Shown here one piece after another: positions 36,842 to 46,039 of a stretch of 64,000 bases of DNA. The notes under the pieces were generated by a model. The model did not search any database, was not told the DNA's origin, and worked only from the letters and a program-made list of their open reading frames with translations. Position numbers and translations under genes: made by a program. Positions within the stretch are counted from its first letter, which is position 1, and each line of letters opens with the position of its first letter. The stretch comes from Salibacterium aidingense DSM 18341 (lineage in GTDB: Bacteria > Bacillota > Bacilli > Bacillales > Marinococcaceae): contig NZ_AUCI01000002.1 in NCBI RefSeq assembly GCF_000429685.1, positions 1 through 64,000 on the forward strand. Reading direction: 5' to 3'.

Positions 36842-39037
36842 ATGAAAAAGCTGAACACGAAACTAATTCTTTTAACCGGGGGTTTAGTAACTGTCTCATT
36901 ATTGGCGGCCGCTTTTATTATTTATTATCAAATGACAGACGTGGTCGAAGAGAATGTAACCAACAATGGTAATAATACTGTAACAAAAGAAAAGCAGTAC
37001 TTAGAACAATATTTTGAAACCTTTGAAAACCATCTTGATATGATCAGCGCTGATACCAGAGTGGTTTCATTTTTACAGGAGAAAAACGAAGAAGGAACGG
37101 ATTACGCGATTGGTTACAGCGAAGTGGAAGATGTGATGAATCGATTTATGTACAGTTACGAGGATATTGAATTGACTTTCACCGGTGCGGCAAACGGCGG
37201 GTCTAACACCACTCCTTATGTTAACGTTGAAGATATGGACGCCACTACCCGTCCCTGGTACGAAGCAGCTGTAGAACATCCGCAGGACACAGGCTGGACG
37301 GAACCATATAAAAGTGAAGAGGACGAAGAGTTTGTGATCAGCGCCGGCAAAGCCGTCATCGATCCGATAACCAGTGATATTCTTGGAGTTGTCGGGATTG
37401 ATTTATCGCTGGCTCACTTAAACGAAATGATGTCCGAGCTGGATGTTCCCTACAACGGGTTTATGACATTGATGGATGATAACGGGTCGATGATCGTCCA
37501 CCCGGAGTTAAAGGGAGAAACGATCGATGAGAATGCTCCGTTAGCTTCTGTGCTTGACACCGAAGGAAACGGACGGATGTCATTTACTCATCAAAATCAA
37601 GAGCACAGCTTGTTTTATGACCGCGTGGAAACAAACAACTGGGTGATCGGCACGGCTTTTTCTAATGAAGCCATGGCAGCGGAATCGAACACCCTTCGTG
37701 ACACGATCATGATTATTGCGGCTGCGGCCATTGTGCTGTCTATTCTTATTACTGTGATCGTTGCCGGACGAATCACGAAGCCGATTAAAAAAATGCAGAC
37801 GAAAGTGAATAAAATGGCGGAAGGAAATTTAAATGTGGAATTCCCCAAAAGCTCCCATCAGGAAATTAATTTATTAAGCCGTGATTTAAATAAAATGGCG
37901 GAAAATATCAGCACCCTGGTCGGTCAGGTGAAAGAATCGACCGCTCAGGTAGCTTCATCCTCTGAACAATTCAGTGCAGTTTCAGAACAGACGAGCGCTT
38001 CCGGCGAAGAAGTAGCCAATGCCGTTAATGAAATTTCCCGCGGCGCTGTATCCCAGGCGGAAGAAGCCGAAAAAACGAAACAGGAGATGGAGATTCTAAC
38101 CACAGCATTTATGTTTCTGGAAGAACAGGTTAAAGACATAGAGAATCGCACGAAAGCATCGGCAGAGTTAAATGAAAACGGGGTCGCGGAAGTCTCGACA
38201 TTGACAGAAAAAGCGGGCCAGTCCCAATATATGATGGAAGAAGTAGAGGAAGTATTTACGCAATTGACCGAACGCCTGGAAGACATTCAAAAGGCCATGG
38301 GGTCCATTGGAGAAATTTCCGATCAGACGAATCTGCTTGCCTTAAATGCCAGTATTGAAGCAGCCCGGGCCGGCGAACACGGGAAAGGTTTTGCGGTAGT
38401 GGCCGAAGAAGTTCGGAAATTGGCGGATGCTTCCAGCGAATCCGCAGATGAAGTGAAAACCATCTTAAAAGGAGTGACCGACGAAGCGAATAAAGTCCAT
38501 GATACAGTAGAACGTTCCAGAAATGTATCATCGGAACAACAGAGTGCAGTGTCCCAGGTGCAAGCTTCTTTTGAGAAAATCAAAGAAACAGGAGAATCGA
38601 TAGCGTCGGTGGTTCAGCGTCTGTTAGAAGAAATTCCGATGATGGATGAACGCAGACAGACTGTCGAGAACGCCATTTCTAAGATTGCTGAGGTGTCCCA
38701 GTCCAATGCAGCCTCCGCAGAAGAAGTAAATGCCTCCACTGATGAACAGAGAGAGGCCATGCGGTCCGTAGCAAGTTCGGCAGAGTCTCTGCATGAAGAA
38801 AGTGATACCCTTTCCTCTCTTATTGAACAATTTGTCATAGAGGAAGGAGACACTGTTTCAGCAGAGAAGGAGGAGGAAGCGGTCGTTCCTGCTGAGATGG
38901 AAATAGACGAACCGGCAGCCCAGGAAGAGGAAGAAGAGCAGGCAGAAGTTGTGGAAGAGCCGGAAAAGGAAGCAGCCGGGGAGGACAGGAAAGAGGAAGG
39001 GACAGAAACCGAAGACCAACAGCAAAAAGATTCGTAA
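36842..39037 (+). CDS. methyl-accepting chemotaxis protein with Cache sensor
   Basis: Transmembrane chemoreceptor of 731 residues. Order: first membrane segment (about 9-30), extracellular double-Cache sensor (about 35-280; the motif TRPWYEAA is typical), second membrane segment (about 285-308), HAMP (about 309-361), and the cytoplasmic signalling domain with the hairpin tip [41 protein letters not shown] tail of about 55 residues dominated by Glu follows the signalling domain. The ligand is not evident. The ATG at 36842 follows AGAAGGAGGAAA. Probable sigma-D control links it to motility. Confidence 0.95.
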   Translation: MKKLNTKLILLTGGLVTVSLLAAAFIIYYQMTDVVEENVTNNGNNTVTKEKQYLEQYFETFENHLDMISADTRVVSFLQEKNEEGTDYAIGYSEVEDVMNRFMYSYEDIELTFTGAANGGSNTTPYVNVEDMDATTRPWYEAAVEHPQDTGWTEPYKSEEDEEFVISAGKAVIDPITSDILGVVGIDLSLAHLNEMMSELDVPYNGFMTLMDDNGSMIVHPELKGETIDENAPLASVLDTEGNGRMSFTHQNQEHSLFYDRVETNNWVIGTAFSNEAMAAESNTLRDTIMIIAAAAIVLSILITVIVAGRITKPIKKMQTKVNKMAEGNLNVEFPKSSHQEINLLSRDLNKMAENISTLVGQVKESTAQVASSSEQFSAVSEQTSASGEEVANAVNEISRGAVSQAEEAEKTKQEMEILTTAFMFLEEQVKDIENRTKASAELNENGVAEVSTLTEKAGQSQYMMEEVEEVFTQLTERLEDIQKAMGSIGEISDQTNLLALNASIEAARAGEHGKGFAVVAEEVRKLADASSESADEVKTILKGVTDEANKVHDTVERSRNVSSEQQSAVSQVQASFEKIKETGESIASVVQRLLEEIPMMDERRQTVENAISKIAEVSQSNAASAEEVNASTDEQREAMRSVASSAESLHEESDTLSSLIEQFVIEEGDTVSAEKEEEAVVPAEMEIDEPAAQEEEEEQAEVVEEPEKEAAGEDRKEEGTETEDQQQKDS

Positions 39038-39043
39038 AAATAG

Positions 39044-39088
39044 AGAAAAAAGGGGGGATCGCCGCGGGGCGGCCCCTCTCCTTTTTCA
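39044..39088 (+). terminator. terminator of the chemoreceptor gene
   Basis: AAAAAAGGGG pairs with CCCCTCTCCTTTTT, with an inner GCCGC/GCGGC stem, followed by T. Confidence 0.75.
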
Positions 39089-39222
39089 TAAAATCGAGAT
39101 ATTCAAGGAATGCATAGATCAGGCAGAAGCTTTATACTGGAACTGGAGTTTATCTATAATGAGTATCGTAGAGAATAATAAGGCATAGATGAAACGTTCC
39201 AGGGAAAAAGGAGGCTTCCGCC

Positions 39223-39765
39223 ATGCCAAAAAAACGCAGACGCCTGATCATGCGTTCTTCTATATTAGGAGCACTAACCCTTGTGCTCGGTTATGTGTTT
39301 TACGCTAATTTTATGTCCGGAAAAGAAACAGATGTTCATGAAGGAGATGTGGCTCCAAACTTTGTACTTTCGACGATTGATGGAGAATCTGTCGAACTGA
39401 AGGACTTTCGTGGAAAAGGTGTATTTTTAAATTTCTGGGGAACGTATTGTCCGCCGTGTGAAGAAGAAATGCCTTATATGGACAAGTTATATCAGGAATT
39501 TGAGGACCGGGGGGTGGAGGTACTGGCTGTAAATGTGGGAGAGTCCAACCTGGCGGTGAATCGTTTTGCCAGCCGTCATGATTTAACGTTTCCAATCCCA
39601 ATGGATGAAAATAAAAATGTCCTGAACCGCTATGGCATAGGCCCGCTCCCTTCTACCTTTCTGATCGATGAAAATGGTGTTGTGCAGCGGGTGCTGCTCG
39701 GGGCAATGACAGAAGAAAAGATGGAAGGGTACATGGAGGAAATTGAACCTGCCAACCATCGTTAG
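39223..39765 (+). CDS. ResA/TlpA-like membrane-anchored thiol-disulfide protein
   Basis: Extracytoplasmic thioredoxin-fold protein of 180 residues, held by an N-terminal membrane segment (about 10-30). The active site is WGTYCPPCEEEMP, with CPPC near residues 76-79; DVAPNFVLSTIDGE at the start of the domain is typical of the ResA/TlpA/StoA group. ResA proteins usually have CEPC and reduce apocytochrome c haem-binding cysteines; the StoA role in spore cortex formation is the alternative. No cytochrome-maturation genes adjoin, so I do not choose. The ATG at 39223 follows AAAGGAGG. Confidence 0.85.
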   Translation: MPKKRRRLIMRSSILGALTLVLGYVFYANFMSGKETDVHEGDVAPNFVLSTIDGESVELKDFRGKGVFLNFWGTYCPPCEEEMPYMDKLYQEFEDRGVEVLAVNVGESNLAVNRFASRHDLTFPIPMDENKNVLNRYGIGPLPSTFLIDENGVVQRVLLGAMTEEKMEGYMEEIEPANHR

Positions 39766-39876
39766 AAATTACAATGTTTTAAAACAGCAGGAAATACAGC
39801 TGCTGATACAGAAAAAGTATGTTGGAAAAAGCGGAGAAAGGAGCGGCTTTGTATCACACACGTTAACATTGTAAAA

Positions 39877-41025
39877 ATGGGAATGTGGGCTTTTCTTGTC
39901 TGCGTGTTTTTTGTCAGCGGTGCTGATAAACTGCATGCAGACTCAAAACCGGAGCACGCTCCTCCCCTGCATAGTGAAGCTGCTGTATTAATCGATGCAG
40001 AAACCGGTCAGGTGTTGGCTGATAAAAATGGAGATCGAAAAATGTACCCTGCTTCGATTACGAAAATTGCCACCGGCATTATGGCGCTCGAAAAAGGAGA
40101 CAGCGGGGAAAAAGTGACAGTCAGTAAAAATGCAGCAGAGGTAGATGGTACCTCGGTTTACTTACTTGAAGGTGAGAAGATCGAACTCCACCAGCTTGTG
40201 GAGGGTATGCTTATTAATTCCGGCAATGATGCCGGTACAGCTGTGGCTGAACATATTTCCGGCTCAGAACAAGCTTTTTCCAGGGAAATGACAGAGTATT
40301 TGAAGGAAAAGACGGGAATTACGACGACATCATTTACGAACCCCCATGGTTTGTTTTCGGAAGATCATTACTCCACCGCCGAAGATATGGCCCGCATCAC
40401 CCAATATGCCATGAAAAATGACGATTTCAGGGAAATTGTCTCTACCAAGGAGCTTGAATGGAAAAGTGAAGGATGGGACACTCAACTGAGAAATCATCAT
40501 CAACTTCTTTGGGATTATGAGGGAGCTACCGGAGTGAAAAACGGCTACGTGTCAGAGTCAGGTTTTACGTTGGTAACGTCAGCAAAGCGGGGAAACAGAG
40601 AATTGATTGCAGTGGTTATGAAAGCAGACAGCGCTCAACGTGCTTATGAGGATTCGGTTCAATTGCTGGACTTTGGTTTTGATAAATGGAAGGAAAATGT
40701 TCTGGAAAAAGGGGAGCGGTTCCAGTCGCCGGACCACTCAATTTTTGTAACCGGGGAGAACGTAACCTTTCTTTCTCCTGAACAGGCTGAACTGGAGAGA
40801 ACCGTTTCTGATGAGGGCATGCTGAACGTTACGGATCAGAAAGGGAATCATATTTTTACCGCCGAGTTAGTGAAAGAACGGGCCAAGTCCGGCATGGAAA
40901 AGAAAAAAAGGGCGGAGCCTTCTCCCAAAGCGGAGGAAGAAAGGCAGAGTGTCTGGAAAACATGGGCGGAATACAGCTCTATGGTAGCGGATACCCTTTA
41001 CTATCACCTGCAGTATATCCTATAG
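39877..41025 (+). CDS. D-alanyl-D-alanine carboxypeptidase (S11 family)
   Basis: Low-molecular-weight penicillin-binding protein that trims the terminal D-Ala of peptidoglycan stems. It has a signal peptide, the SxxK motif in PASITKIA (near residue 60), SxN in NSGNDAG (near 114), and in place of the usual KTG box the sequence GVKNGYV (near 214). Substitution of Asn for Thr may alter activity. A C-terminal amphipathic anchor-like helix is present. The start is unsure: ATG at 39877 has no nearby site, while AAAGGAG at 39837-39843 has no canonical in-frame start behind it. Confidence 0.88.
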   Translation: MGMWAFLVCVFFVSGADKLHADSKPEHAPPLHSEAAVLIDAETGQVLADKNGDRKMYPASITKIATGIMALEKGDSGEKVTVSKNAAEVDGTSVYLLEGEKIELHQLVEGMLINSGNDAGTAVAEHISGSEQAFSREMTEYLKEKTGITTTSFTNPHGLFSEDHYSTAEDMARITQYAMKNDDFREIVSTKELEWKSEGWDTQLRNHHQLLWDYEGATGVKNGYVSESGFTLVTSAKRGNRELIAVVMKADSAQRAYEDSVQLLDFGFDKWKENVLEKGERFQSPDHSIFVTGENVTFLSPEQAELERTVSDEGMLNVTDQKGNHIFTAELVKERAKSGMEKKKRAEPSPKAEEERQSVWKTWAEYSSMVADTLYYHLQYIL

Positions 41026-41035
41026 ACAGGAGCGA

Positions 41036-41641
41036 ATGCCGTTGAACGATTATTCCGGAATTCCGGAGGATATTGCCCTGCAAACGATTTGGAAAAGTTT
41101 TGGGATATTTATGGCGGTGGGAGCGGTGCTTATTTTAGGCTTTTATGGACCAGGGCGCTTCCATTATATGGGGGAGTTGTGGCTGCTGTCTCATCCCGGG
41201 ATGGATGTGTTTCTGGGAGCTGCTTCCGGATTACTGTTTTCGGGTTTTGTTCTGCTGCTCATTTATACTTCTGTTATAGAAATACCGGACAACACGTATA
41301 TTCGATTAATACAAAAAATAGCGGAGAAAAAATACGGCCTGTTTACGATTGCAGCAGGCGCTGGAGTGGCAGAAGAATTTTTGTTTCGAGGAGCGCTGTT
41401 TGGGGTGACTGCCCGTTATGCCGGAGACCTTCCTGCCTTGCTGGGGGTTTCTTTATTATTTATGGCACTCCACATCCCGCAGTATAGAGGCAGTTTCATG
41501 ATTCATGCGGTAGTCTTTGTGATGGGAGGGGTACTGGGAGGGTTATTCCTCTACACAGGCTCCCTGTGGACCCCTATCGCTGCTCATATCACCTACAACG
41601 CTATTCTCGCTTTTATGATGAAAAAGAAGGCCCGGCATTGA
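41036..41641 (+). CDS. CPBP family intramembrane glutamic protease
   Basis: Membrane protein of about 200 residues with six or so hydrophobic segments. The CPBP (Abi/CAAX-type) motif EEFLFRGALFG lies near residues 114-124, a conserved histidine in LFMALHIPQY near 142, and the last motif in PIAAHITYNAI near 181. Bacterial substrates are rarely known. The ATG at 41036 is only three bases from GGAG; the TTG at 41042 would be better spaced. It follows the carboxypeptidase gene by ten bases, probably in one transcript. Confidence 0.88.
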   Translation: MPLNDYSGIPEDIALQTIWKSFGIFMAVGAVLILGFYGPGRFHYMGELWLLSHPGMDVFLGAASGLLFSGFVLLLIYTSVIEIPDNTYIRLIQKIAEKKYGLFTIAAGAGVAEEFLFRGALFGVTARYAGDLPALLGVSLLFMALHIPQYRGSFMIHAVVFVMGGVLGGLFLYTGSLWTPIAAHITYNAILAFMMKKKARH

Positions 41642-41649
41642 GTCACCGT

Positions 41650-42561
41650 TTATTTATTGTGATGATTTTCGAGCAGCAGAGAGGCCTTTTCCCATTCCTT
41701 GGAAGGTACTCTATAATAACTGACCTGCTGTTCCATTATATTTTCCCCTTCCAGTTCAAACGTGCGGATATAATCCAGAGCAGAACGATAACTGGCAAAC
41801 AACGTACGTAAGTCTTTCATGGTTACATTTGTTTTAACATGCTCTTGGAGGATGGAAAGGATCTCCTGGCTTTGAAGTAGATGTTCCATCGAACGCCCCT
41901 CTTTCAGCAAAGAAGCCAGCACCTCCCGTTGTCGTTCATTACGGCCCAAATCACCTCTGGGGTCGTTTTTGCGCATCCTGACATATTGCAGGGCTTCTTC
42001 CCCATTTAAGGATTGAACGCCTTTTTCAAAATGAAACGTCCGGCTGTGGTCGATATTATCCTGAGAAAATGCAAATGGGTTGTTGACCTCGACACCTCCC
42101 AGAACATCCACGATTTTTGTGAATCCTTCCATGTCCGCCTCTACTACAAAATCAAATGAATAATTCAGCTGATTTTCGGCCGTTTCTTTTAATAATTTGG
42201 TACCCCCATAGCTGTAGGAATGATTTATCTTATCTTCCCCGTGACCGGGAATATCCACTTTCGTATCGCGGGGAATATTAAAAAGCAGCACGGATTCGTC
42301 TTCCGGATTAACAGTGGCTCCTATAATCGTATCGGCGAGTCCCTGCTCCCCGGGACGGTCTCCAATTCCCACCAGTAAAAAAGACACCGGGCCGGTTAAC
42401 GAGGAAGGGCTGTGGTGTTCTCCGATTTCCTTGGTATATTTTTGATTCATTTCTTGAACGTGCTCACTGGCTGAATCATAAAGATAATAAGCGTAGCCCG
42501 CACCTGCAAGGATGATGGTGAGTAATACAGTTATAAATATAGCAAGCGCTGTTTTCCACAT
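41650..42561 (-). CDS. LytR-CpsA-Psr family glycopolymer ligase
   Basis: Membrane-anchored enzyme that attaches teichoic acids or other glycopolymers to peptidoglycan. The 303 residues have an N-terminal membrane segment (about 5-27) and an extracellular LCP domain with LLVGIGDRPGEQGLADTIIGA near 65, IPRDTKVDIPG near 99 and the C-terminal YVRMRKNDPRGDLGRNERQREV, which holds the pyrophosphate-binding arginines. The start at 42561 has CAAAGGAG upstream. It is convergent with the CPBP gene and divergent from khtT. Confidence 0.93.
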   Translation of the reverse strand: MWKTALAIFITVLLTIILAGAGYAYYLYDSASEHVQEMNQKYTKEIGEHHSPSSLTGPVSFLLVGIGDRPGEQGLADTIIGATVNPEDESVLLFNIPRDTKVDIPGHGEDKINHSYSYGGTKLLKETAENQLNYSFDFVVEADMEGFTKIVDVLGGVEVNNPFAFSQDNIDHSRTFHFEKGVQSLNGEEALQYVRMRKNDPRGDLGRNERQREVLASLLKEGRSMEHLLQSQEILSILQEHVKTNVTMKDLRTLFASYRSALDYIRTFELEGENIMEQQVSYYRVPSKEWEKASLLLENHHNK

Positions 42562-42723
42562 GGAAATAAGGGCTCCTTTGCGTTATTCTACTAAGAATAT
42601 ATCACGTATCACCAGGGAAAAGAAGGTTTATTGAAAAGGAAAGAGGAAAAACTATTCAGACTGGAACGAGTTTCTTATAATAGGAGAAAGATATTATATA
42701 GAATGATGAAGGAGAGAGCAGCA

Positions 42724-43215
42724 TTGGATGTAAGAATGACGGATTTACCAGGGATCGGCAAAAAAATGTCATTTTTAACAGCAGAGGGAAGTATGGTGGT
42801 GCTTGTCACTCACCATACCGGGAAAAGGGAATTGTATTTTTTTCAGGATCCGGATGAAGATGAAGCTGATTTTTCGCTGGAATTGACCTCTAATGAAACA
42901 CGTGAATTAGGGGCTCAATTGCTTGGAGCTGTATTTCAGCCTGTGGACAGCGATAAAATGAAGTTGTTCCGCAGTAAGATTGTCGTGGAATGGATCGAGT
43001 TACAGGAAAACTCGATATTTGCGGGGAAAACCATTGGGAATTCCGAAGTCCGGAAGAAAACGGGGGTATCGATCGTAGGGATCTTTCGCAATGAAGATGT
43101 TATCGCAAGCCCAGGGGTAGAAGAAATACTGCAGGTAGGGGATACAGTGATGGTGATTGGGAAAAACAGCCAAATAACCTTATTTGAAGAGCTGGCCGAG
43201 GGGGAGGAGAAGTAA
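42724..43215 (+). CDS. khtT: K+/H+ antiporter regulatory subunit KhtT
   Basis: Cytoplasmic RCK-C-containing subunit that controls KhtU (YhaT in B. subtilis). I start it at the TTG at 42724, nine bases after AAGGAG; the product then begins (M)DVRMTDLPGIGKKM, matching the B. subtilis protein. The longer reading from 42631 runs through a TATAAT-like sequence (42676-42681) that is a probable promoter. The 163 residues end in a TrkA-C domain (about 85-155). khtU starts three bases after the stop. Confidence 0.9.
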   Translation: MDVRMTDLPGIGKKMSFLTAEGSMVVLVTHHTGKRELYFFQDPDEDEADFSLELTSNETRELGAQLLGAVFQPVDSDKMKLFRSKIVVEWIELQENSIFAGKTIGNSEVRKKTGVSIVGIFRNEDVIASPGVEEILQVGDTVMVIGKNSQITLFEELAEGEEK

Positions 43216-43218
43216 TAC

Positions 43219-44391
43219 GTGGAACCGCACATGCCGGAATTATTGGCGGCAGGTCTGATTTTGTTCATCATGTTTATTATTGGATTTATTGGCATGAGAT
43301 CCCGCGTGCCGGATGTTATTTTATTTATTTTGGTAGGGATTGCTGTCAGCGGCCTGCTTCATGATTCAGAGATATTGTATTTTTCCGGAGAAATCGGTAT
43401 TGTCCTGTTATTTTTTATGCTGGGACTGGAGTTTCCCATAAAGCAGCTGGGAGCAATAGCCAAAAAAGTGACACCCGCAGGCCTGTTGGATTTATTTTTA
43501 AACCTGTTTCTATCTTCGTTGCTCTGCCTGCTTTTTGGGTTAGATATTTTCACTGCTTTTGTGGTAGGGAGTCTATTATATGCCACCAGTTCTTCGATTA
43601 CGATGAAGATGCTTCAGAATACAAAACGAACAGCAAACCCGGAATCTGAATTTTTGCTTGGTGTTCTCATTTTTGAAGACTTAATTGCCCCCATTTTAGT
43701 GGCCGTACTCGTCGGCATGAGTGGCGGTGGACAGTTTAGCGGCGGGGAATTTTTGTGGCTGATAGTAAAAGTTATGCTTCTGGTTACCGCTGCCGTGTGT
43801 CTTGGCCGTTTTATGTTTACGAAAGCAGCCAAATTTGTTGATCGAAATGCAGGTTCTGATATTTTTCACTTGTTTATCATTGGCATGGCGTTTACTTATA
43901 GTGGGCTGGCTGTTTATCTGGGATTATCTGAAGTGCTTGGCGCCTTTCTTGCTGGCATTATGCTTGCCGAAGTGAAACGCAGCGAAACGATAGAACCATT
44001 AATTTTACCCGTGCGGGAATTAACCCTGCCTTTATTTTTCTTATGGTTTGGAACGCAGATTGATTTGGCTCATGGTATTTCTTATCCAATATTATTAGGA
44101 GTGTTAGTTGTTTGGTCGATACTAGGAAAGATGCTGGTTGGAATAGCGGGAGGACGGTTCTATGGTCTTTCCGGCAGAGTGGCTTTTCGTGCCGGTCTGT
44201 CCTTTACACAGCGGGGAGAGTTTTCTATTATTATTGCCAGTGTGGCAGCGGCAGAGGTTATGGCTTTTGGCAGTATTTTCATATTAATTTCTGCTGCGGC
44301 GGGTATCCTCTTATTTTTAACGGCTCCGGCTGTCACGAGAAAAATTTATGGCAGGAAAAAGAAAGAGTACAAAGTAAAAGTACCACAATGA
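43219..44391 (+). CDS. khtU: CPA2 K+/H+ antiporter KhtU
   Basis: Monovalent cation:proton antiporter (YhaU type) that exports K+ and helps pH and osmotic balance. The 390 residues have about 12 membrane segments. CPA2 signatures include LLFFMLGLEFPIKQLG near 62 and the ion-binding segment VLIFEDLIAPILVAVL near 149-164. The GTG at 43219 follows GGGGGAGGAG. It is translated directly after khtT, with which it forms a functional pair. Confidence 0.93.
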   Translation: MEPHMPELLAAGLILFIMFIIGFIGMRSRVPDVILFILVGIAVSGLLHDSEILYFSGEIGIVLLFFMLGLEFPIKQLGAIAKKVTPAGLLDLFLNLFLSSLLCLLFGLDIFTAFVVGSLLYATSSSITMKMLQNTKRTANPESEFLLGVLIFEDLIAPILVAVLVGMSGGGQFSGGEFLWLIVKVMLLVTAAVCLGRFMFTKAAKFVDRNAGSDIFHLFIIGMAFTYSGLAVYLGLSEVLGAFLAGIMLAEVKRSETIEPLILPVRELTLPLFFLWFGTQIDLAHGISYPILLGVLVVWSILGKMLVGIAGGRFYGLSGRVAFRAGLSFTQRGEFSIIIASVAAAEVMAFGSIFILISAAAGILLFLTAPAVTRKIYGRKKKEYKVKVPQ

Positions 44392-44409
44392 AATGCAGGG
44401 TAAAAGCAA

Positions 44410-44439
44410 TTGACAGTTTCTTGTTTTCAGCGTTATATT
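44410..44439 (+). promoter_or_regulatory. promoter of the mgtE leader
   Basis: TTGACA (44410-44415), then TATATT (44434-44439) after 18 bases, or TTATAT after 17. Transcription would begin about 110 bases before the mgtE start codon. Confidence 0.6.
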
Positions 44440-44489
44440 AAAACACGTATATTAGGCGTAAGCTGGAGATAACGAGAGAGATGAAAGGA

Positions 44490-44530
44490 TGAAAAACGCC
44501 TTCCCTGCACATGGAAGGCGTTTTTCATGA
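44490..44530 (+). terminator. strong hairpin in the mgtE 5' leader
   Basis: TGAAAAACGCCTTCC (44490-44504) pairs perfectly with 44513-44527 around an eight-base loop, with a T run inside the right arm. It lies after the promoter at 44410 and before the mgtE ribosome-binding site, so it could be an attenuator. It could also end khtTU transcripts. GGCGT at 44455-44459 could compete for ACGCC at 44496-44500. Confidence 0.65.
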
Positions 44531-44558
44531 GAATCCTCTGATAAAGGAGGGGCCGGAA

Positions 44559-45923
44559 TTGGTAAAGTTAAACGAAGAAACTCGTGAAAACTATATGGAA
44601 AATATTATAAAAGCTGCGGTGAAAGAGGATATTGAAGAATTTCGGTTATTATTTCTGGAACTTCATCCTGCGGATCAGACAGACGTATTCTTAAGTCTTG
44701 AAAAGCCGGAACGAAAACGGGTTTATGAATTTTTAAGCCCGGAAGAATTTGCAGAGATTTTTGAAGGACTGGAAATAGATGAGCAGAAAGAGATAGCCCT
44801 GGAGCTGAATGAGCGATATGCAGCGGAAATGTTCAACAGTATGTATGCGGATGACGTGGCGGATTTTTTCGGAGAATTAGACCATGAGTATGCCAGGGAT
44901 ATTCTCTTGGCGATGGACCATGAGGATGCCGATGATGTACGGGAACTGTTAACTTACGAAGAAGGTACGGCCGGTTCCATCATGACGAAGGAATTTATAT
45001 CGGTGAAAGCCGCGGATACAGTGGGTGATGTGATTGAACTGCTTCGTCAGGAAGGGCCGGATGCAGAAACGATCTATTATTTATATGTGGTAGATGAGAT
45101 TGGAAAATTAGCAGGAGTTACCTCGATTCGTGATTTAATAACTTCCTATTCCGATGAAACAATAGAAAACATTATGAGCACCCGTGTCGTCTCCGTTCAT
45201 GTGAAAACAGATCAGGAAGAAGTAGCCCAGCTTATTCAAAAATATGATTTTTTAGCGGCACCAGTAGTGACCGATCATCATATGCTGTTAGGGATTGTTA
45301 CGGTTGATGATGTGATTGATGTGCTGGAGGAAGAGGCAACAGAAGATTTAGGAGAAATTACAGCCTCCAGAGGGGCAACAGACGTAACCCTGACTTCTTT
45401 TCAGGCGGCTAAACGAAGAACGCCCTGGATCGTACTCCTCATGTTTTTTGGGTTAGGGACGGCTGAAGTGATCAGTACGTTTGAAGAGACGCTCGAATCG
45501 GTCGTATTATTGGCAGCTTTTATCCCCATGGTGATGGGATCGGCAGGAAATACCGGAACCCAGTCTCTTGCTGTGGCTGTACGGGCGCTGGCAACAGGAA
45601 CATTGGAAAAGCGCGGGTTCTGGAAAACAATTATCCGCGAATTCTCTACCGGCTTATTCATTGGGGTCGTCTGCGGTGTGGTTATTACTTTTTTGCTTGG
45701 TCTATTTTACGGTGATTTCTTTTTAGGAGCCATTGTAGGGGCATCCATTATGATTTCCCTGGGAACTTCCAGCGTCATCGGCACAACGATTCCGATGATT
45801 ATTAACAAGCTGAAAATGGATCCGGCGATTGCCTCCGGTCCTTTTATTACGACATTAAGTGATATCATTAGTTTAATGATTTATTTTACCATTGCGACAT
45901 CGCTGCTTCAATCCGTTTCCTAA
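44559..45923 (+). CDS. mgtE: magnesium transporter MgtE
   Basis: Mg2+-gated magnesium channel of the inner membrane. The 454 residues have an N-terminal helical Mg2+-sensing domain (about 5-130), two CBS domains (about 137-255) and five membrane segments (about 285-454). The pore segment is recognisable in PMVMGSAGNTGTQSLAVAVRAL. I use the TTG at 44559 because AAAGGAGGGG lies just upstream; the ATG at 44511 is inside the leader hairpin. Confidence 0.95.
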   Translation: MVKLNEETRENYMENIIKAAVKEDIEEFRLLFLELHPADQTDVFLSLEKPERKRVYEFLSPEEFAEIFEGLEIDEQKEIALELNERYAAEMFNSMYADDVADFFGELDHEYARDILLAMDHEDADDVRELLTYEEGTAGSIMTKEFISVKAADTVGDVIELLRQEGPDAETIYYLYVVDEIGKLAGVTSIRDLITSYSDETIENIMSTRVVSVHVKTDQEEVAQLIQKYDFLAAPVVTDHHMLLGIVTVDDVIDVLEEEATEDLGEITASRGATDVTLTSFQAAKRRTPWIVLLMFFGLGTAEVISTFEETLESVVLLAAFIPMVMGSAGNTGTQSLAVAVRALATGTLEKRGFWKTIIREFSTGLFIGVVCGVVITFLLGLFYGDFFLGAIVGASIMISLGTSSVIGTTIPMIINKLKMDPAIASGPFITTLSDIISLMIYFTIATSLLQSVS

Positions 45924-45973
45924 TCCATGGTAAAAAATCTTTCAATCTTTTCACAGGGAATTTAAAAATGGCA

Positions 45974-46003
45974 TTTACAAGGCACGAAGGGGTTTCGTAC
46001 AAT
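45974..46003 (+). promoter_or_regulatory. sigma-A-like promoter for the gene at 46040
   Basis: TTTACA (45974-45979), an 18-base spacer and TACAAT (45998-46003). Its position inside the longer reading frame supports translation starting at 46040. Confidence 0.55.
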
Positions 46004-46039
46004 AAAGGTAATGAGGCATCGAAAAAAGGAGGAAGGGAA

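Noticed and set aside
42631-42723. N-terminal extension of KhtT
   Set aside because: It runs through a probable promoter, and homologues start at the position of the TTG at 42724.
44392-44558. M-box (ykoK) riboswitch before mgtE
   Set aside because: The space is too short and the conserved AGGTGAGGCTCCTA-type core is absent; kept only as an unclassified leader.
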